Source of the DNA: an uncultured Bacteroidales bacterium
GTDB taxonomy: Bacteria; Bacteroidota; Bacteroidia; Bacteroidales; Bacteroidaceae
Direction of reading: 5' to 3'
DNA length: 64,000 bases
Assembly: GCA_902778625.1 (NCBI GenBank)
Contig: CACYYM010000002.1
Coordinates: 62,001-126,000 of the forward strand
The notes beneath the pieces were generated by a model that was not told the origin of the DNA, did no database searches, and saw nothing but the letters and a program-made list of their open reading frames with translations. Made by a program: the position numbers and the translations under genes. How positions within the stretch are numbered: position 1 is the stretch's first letter; the number at the start of each line of letters is the position of its first letter. This document shows positions 60,560 to 64,000 of this stretch, piece by piece.

Positions 60560-63342
60560 GGTTCTCCGCAGTAGAGAATCTCGCCGCCATTGCGTCCTCC
60601 ACCTGGTCCCATCTCGATAATCCAGTCAGCAGAGCGTATGATGTCGGGATTGTGCTCAATCACGATAATCGTGTTGCCTTTGTCCACAAGTTTTCCAAGC
60701 ACGCTAAGCAGAACGCGAATGTCTTCGAAATGCAGTCCTGTCGTTGGTTCGTCGAGGATGTAGAGCGTGCGGCCCGTGTCCTTTCGGGCAAGTTCTGCAG
60801 CCAGCTTGACGCGTTGGCTTTCACCTCCTGAAAGGGTGTTGCTGGGCTGGCCAAGCTTTATGTAACCCAATCCGACTTCCTGCAAGACTTTGATCTTGCT
60901 GAGGATTGTGGGCTGATTCTGAAAGAACTCGACCGCTTGATTGATGGTCATGTCGAGCACATCCGCTATGCTTTTGCCTCTGAACCTGACCTCGAGTGTC
61001 TCTCTGTTGTATCGCTTGCCTCGACATTCCTCGCAAGGAACGAAGACGTTGGGCAGGAAGTTCATCTCGATGGTGCGGTATCCGTTGCCTCCACAAGTTT
61101 CGCAACGGCCGCCTTTCACGTTGAAGGAGAAGCGTCCAGGCTTGTAACCTCTGATTCGAGCCTCAGGAAGTTCGACGAAGAGCTTGCGTATGTCGGTGAA
61201 GACATCTGTGTAAGTGGCTGGATTAGAGCGAGGTGTGCGGCCAAGAGGGCTCTGGTCTACGTCGATTATCTTGTCGATATTCTCCAGTCCCTCAATGGTG
61301 CGATAGGGCAGAGGCTCAGTGAGGGAACGGTAGAAATGCTTGCTCAGGATGGGGTAGAGCGTTTCGCTAATGAGCGAACTCTTGCCGCTTCCGCTCACGC
61401 CAGTGATGCAAATAAGCTTGCCTAAAGGGATGGAGACGTCGATATTCTTGAGGTTGTGGCCTGTGCAGCCATTCAGTCGAAGCTCAAGACCGCTTCCTTT
61501 TCGGTATTCCGAGGGTGGGTCTATGCTCATTTCCCCTTTAAGATATTTGCTCGTCAGCGTGTCTGTCTTCAGCATTTCCTTGTATGTTCCTTGAAAGACG
61601 ACTTCGCCTCCTCGACGACCTGCAAGTGGACCTATATCGACGATGTAGTCGGCATTCTCCATCATCTCGCGGTCGTGTTCCACCACAAGCACGGTGTTTC
61701 CCGCATCTCGAAGTGCCTGAAGCGAATGGATGAGCTTGATATTGTCGCGTTGATGCAGGCCGATGCTGGGTTCGTCGAGTATGTAAAGGACGCCCACAAG
61801 CTGGCTGCCAATCTGTGTTGCAAGGCGGATGCGCTGACTTTCGCCACCGGAAAGGCTCATCGAGGGACGCGAAAGCGACAGGTAATCAAGGCCGACATCA
61901 AGCAAGAACCTCAGTCTCGTCTTGATTTCCTTAGTGATTTCCTGTGCAATAGCCTTTTGGCGTTCGCTCATTCTGCTGTCCAGACCTTCCAGCCATTCGT
62001 AGAGTTGACTCAGTTCCAGAGCAGAGACTTCTGCGATGTTCTTGCCGTCGAGCAGGAAGTGAAGACTCTCTTTCTTCAAGCGCTGCCCTTTGCATTCTGG
62101 ACATTCGCAGGTTCCGCTGAACTGTTCAGCCCATCTCTGAGCTGCAGCTCCAACTTCTGCATCCTTCATCTGCTCAATGTACTTGACCAATCCGTCGAAC
62201 TCCGTATAGACATCATTTGTGGTCTTAGCCTTGCTGGCAGGTATTCGAATGCGTTCCGGACTGCCTTCCAATATCTCATCAATCGCTTCTTCCGGAACCT
62301 CGCCAAGCGGTGTGTCTGCCGTACAATCGTACTTCTCGAGCACAGCTTCCACTTGCCAGAATATCATGGCTTGCTTTGTTTTGCCAAGCGGAGCGAAGCC
62401 TCCATCGCGAAGCGAAAGGCTAGGGTCGGGGATAACCTTGTTCCTGTCGATGATATGAACGAAGCCCAAGCCTTTGCAACGTGGGCAAGCACCTTGAGGA
62501 CTATTAAATGAAAAGTCGTGGGGAGCAGGGTCGCGATAGGAGATACCGCTGGTTGGGCACATCAGGAGCTTGCTGTAATGCCGCACTTCGTTCGTGTCGA
62601 TTTCGCAGACAAGCATTTCTCCTTCACCTTGCTTCATGGCAACTGCAACGCTTTGAACCAGCCTCTTGTCGTCTTTGTCCTGCACTTGCAGACGGTCAAT
62701 CACGACCTCTATGCTGTGATTCCTGTATCGGTCGAGCTTCATGTCAGGCACAATCTCCTTCATCTCGCCATCAACACGTACGTAGATATATCCCTTGCGA
62801 CGAATCGTCTCGAAGAGTTCCTTGTAGTGTCCCTTGCGGTTCTTGATGAGTGGAGCAAGCAAGATGATGCGTTTGCCAAGATATTCGTGCAGAAGCAAAT
62901 CGATAATCTGCTCCTCTGTATAGCGCACCATCTTCTCGCCGCTAACGTAAGAAAAGGCTTCGGCTGTCCTTGCGTATAGCAGACGAAGGAAGTCGTAGAT
63001 TTCTGTTGTTGTGCCAACCGTGCTTCGAGGGTTCTTGTTGGTGGTCTTCTGCTCGATGCTGATGACAGGACTGAGGCCTGTTATCTTATCGACATCAGGT
63101 CTCTCAATGTTGCCCATAAAGTTGCGGGCATAAGCGCTGAAGGTCTCGATATATCGACGCTGACCTTCTGCATAAATAGTATCGAAGGCAAGAGAGGACT
63201 TACCGCTGCCGCTGAGGCCGGTAATAACGGTAAGGCTGTTGCGCGGAATCTCTACATCCACATTCTTCAGGTTGTGGACGCGAGCACCTTCCACGCATAT
63301 CTTATTATCACTCCTCGTAAGTTCCGCCTTCTTCCTCGCCAT
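60538..63342 (-). CDS. uvrA: Excinuclease ABC subunit A
   Basis: 934 residues. Two ABC ATPase modules with Walker [10 protein letters not shown] and GVSGSGKSS, signature [13 protein letters not shown] and [13 protein letters not shown], and Walker B/DEP regions [12 protein letters not shown] and [12 protein letters not shown]. Zinc-binding cysteines are visible (CPRCKG, CPECKG, CETCGG, CEECRG). DNA-damage recognition in nucleotide excision repair, with UvrB. The last residues PKLDTLS are encoded by a repeat unit of array i. Its start overlaps the upstream partial gene by 35 bases. Confidence 0.97.
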   Translation of the reverse strand: MARKKAELTRSDNKICVEGARVHNLKNVDVEIPRNSLTVITGLSGSGKSSLAFDTIYAEGQRRYIETFSAYARNFMGNIERPDVDKITGLSPVISIEQKTTNKNPRSTVGTTTEIYDFLRLLYARTAEAFSYVSGEKMVRYTEEQIIDLLLHEYLGKRIILLAPLIKNRKGHYKELFETIRRKGYIYVRVDGEMKEIVPDMKLDRYRNHSIEVVIDRLQVQDKDDKRLVQSVAVAMKQGEGEMLVCEIDTNEVRHYSKLLMCPTSGISYRDPAPHDFSFNSPQGACPRCKGLGFVHIIDRNKVIPDPSLSLRDGGFAPLGKTKQAMIFWQVEAVLEKYDCTADTPLGEVPEEAIDEILEGSPERIRIPASKAKTTNDVYTEFDGLVKYIEQMKDAEVGAAAQRWAEQFSGTCECPECKGQRLKKESLHFLLDGKNIAEVSALELSQLYEWLEGLDSRMSERQKAIAQEITKEIKTRLRFLLDVGLDYLSLSRPSMSLSGGESQRIRLATQIGSQLVGVLYILDEPSIGLHQRDNIKLIHSLQALRDAGNTVLVVEHDREMMENADYIVDIGPLAGRRGGEVVFQGTYKEMLKTDTLTSKYLKGEMSIDPPSEYRKGSGLELRLNGCTGHNLKNIDVSIPLGKLICITGVSGSGKSSLISETLYPILSKHFYRSLTEPLPYRTIEGLENIDKIIDVDQSPLGRTPRSNPATYTDVFTDIRKLFVELPEARIRGYKPGRFSFNVKGGRCETCGGNGYRTIEMNFLPNVFVPCEECRGKRYNRETLEVRFRGKSIADVLDMTINQAVEFFQNQPTILSKIKVLQEVGLGYIKLGQPSNTLSGGESQRVKLAAELARKDTGRTLYILDEPTTGLHFEDIRVLLSVLGKLVDKGNTIIVIEHNPDIIRSADWIIEMGPGGGRNGGEILYCGEPKLDTLS

Positions 63343-64000
63343 TATTGTATCCAGAAATGACGTTTATGGCTTTCTTGATGTTGTAGTCGATACCGTCGCT
63401 GCCTTTAGCTGAGACATTGAGGAAATAAACGCCATCCGGCACGGTTTTGCCGTTCACCTTTCCATCCCAGGAGCCATGAACATCGTCCCACGAATAAAGT
63501 TTTTTGCCCCAACGGTTGAAGATGGCTGCATGAAATTTCACGATTCCTTTGAAACCATCTTTGGGGTGGAGAGTCTCGTTCCATTCGTCTCCATTCGGCG
63601 AGAAGCCGTTAGGGAACTCCAGTTTGCTCTCGCTCATCGTAAAGATGATGTACTTCGCATCTTCTCCTTCCTGAGGGAACTCGTAATCCTCTGTGCCTTC
63701 CTCTCCATAGAAGATGGCTTTAAGTTGAACAGTGTAGCTGCCGCTTTCGCTAAACTCGTATTCGAATGTCTCGTCGTTCCTTCGCACAAGAATAGTCGCT
63801 GGATTGTCTGTCTTCCACATCGTCCACTCGTACCAGACCTGACTCTTGAAGCCGTCAGGAATGGTGGGATTTGCAGTAAACACAACACGGAAGAGAGAGC
63901 TGAGCGTTTGTCCGTTCACATCGCCCGTCTCCTCTTCGCCTTTATCGTTCGTCGTATAGTATGTGCCGACAGGGTCAACTGTTGGTATCTGTGCCCAAGC
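63308..64000 (-). CDS. Protein with type IX (type B) C-terminal sorting domain, partial
   Basis: The frame is open to the window end, so only the last 230 residues are seen. The C-terminal ~85 residues match the gliding-motility/type B sorting domain (FSPNGDEWNETLHPKDGFKG, FNRWGKKLYSWDD, GVYFLNVSAKGSDG, INVISG), directing export by the type IX system. The part before it (PTIPDGFKSQVWYEWTMWKT) looks like a beta-sandwich repeat of surface proteins. Ends with an acidic tail [10 protein letters not shown]. Overlaps the uvrA start by 35 bases. Confidence 0.82.
   Translation of the reverse strand, partial: AWAQIPTVDPVGTYYTTNDKGEEETGDVNGQTLSSLFRVVFTANPTIPDGFKSQVWYEWTMWKTDNPATILVRRNDETFEYEFSESGSYTVQLKAIFYGEEGTEDYEFPQEGEDAKYIIFTMSESKLEFPNGFSPNGDEWNETLHPKDGFKGIVKFHAAIFNRWGKKLYSWDDVHGSWDGKVNGKTVPDGVYFLNVSAKGSDGIDYNIKKAINVISGYNNGEEEGGTYEE

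Overview
The window looks like a chromosomal stretch of a Bacteroidales bacterium, most likely Prevotellaceae. The evidence is: Bacteroidetes-type promoters (TAnnTTTG -7 boxes) in front of many genes, a pyrophosphate-dependent phosphofructokinase, a DUF4494 protein, a peptidase M49, a type IX (type B) sorting domain, and several secreted proteins sharing a C-terminal tail of the kind found in Prevotella ([18 protein letters not shown]). It is mostly core and metabolic DNA with one small candidate defence cluster. I saw no prophage, insertion sequence, rRNA or CRISPR array.

Layout. 1-4.4 kb: cytidine deaminase, then (minus strand) a thioredoxin-like lipoprotein followed by TldD and TldE. 4.6-9.5 kb: a minus-strand hexuronate operon running exuT-like transporter, SDR fructuronate reductase, uxuA, uxaC, which takes glucuronate/galacturonate to 2-keto-3-deoxygluconate. 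9.7-16 kb: a Tat-exported metallophosphatase, a perfect 30-bp inverted repeat, a 52-residue small protein, and a 1451-residue secreted protein. 16-28 kb: asd, then a 1404-residue ORF that fuses a Kef-type antiporter to a subtilisin-like protease, then lolD, then an overlapping minus-strand trio (two M6 metalloproteases and a sialidase-fold protein). 28-31 kb: tRNA-Ala(GGC), then aldolase, D-lyxose/mannose isomerase and PfkB kinase. 31-34 kb: a minus-strand set of TIR-like protein, ABC-type ATPase and DUF4435 (TOPRIM-like) protein that resembles the PARIS defence pair with an added TIR-like gene. 34-48 kb: sugar isomerase, TPR protein, purA-fur, AlkD-like, DPP III, AraC-type regulator, GDPD, ECF sigma factor, mazG, an FMN-binding/aldo-keto reductase pair and an acyl-CoA ligase. 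48-55 kb: a seven-gene minus-strand run (PLP-binding protein, DUF4494, YgiQ, an amidase-like/golvesin protein, an acyltransferase, two hypotheticals). 55-64 kb: pfp, GH25 lysozyme, Na/Pi cotransporter, ion channel, uvrA and a partial sorting-domain protein.

The most striking unexplained structure is a family of nine intergenic arrays, dispersed over the whole window, built of 22-bp units with a fixed CGTG/CACG core. Each array has its own unit sequence, but all share the same period; most units are near-palindromes of the form AACTTAACGTGTTAAGTT plus a 4-bp linker. They occur between genes in every relative orientation and do not look like simple terminators. The other two leading observations are the antiporter-protease fusion and the TIR/ATPase/DUF4435 cluster.

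All functional calls are from reading motifs and recalled family knowledge; no database search was possible.
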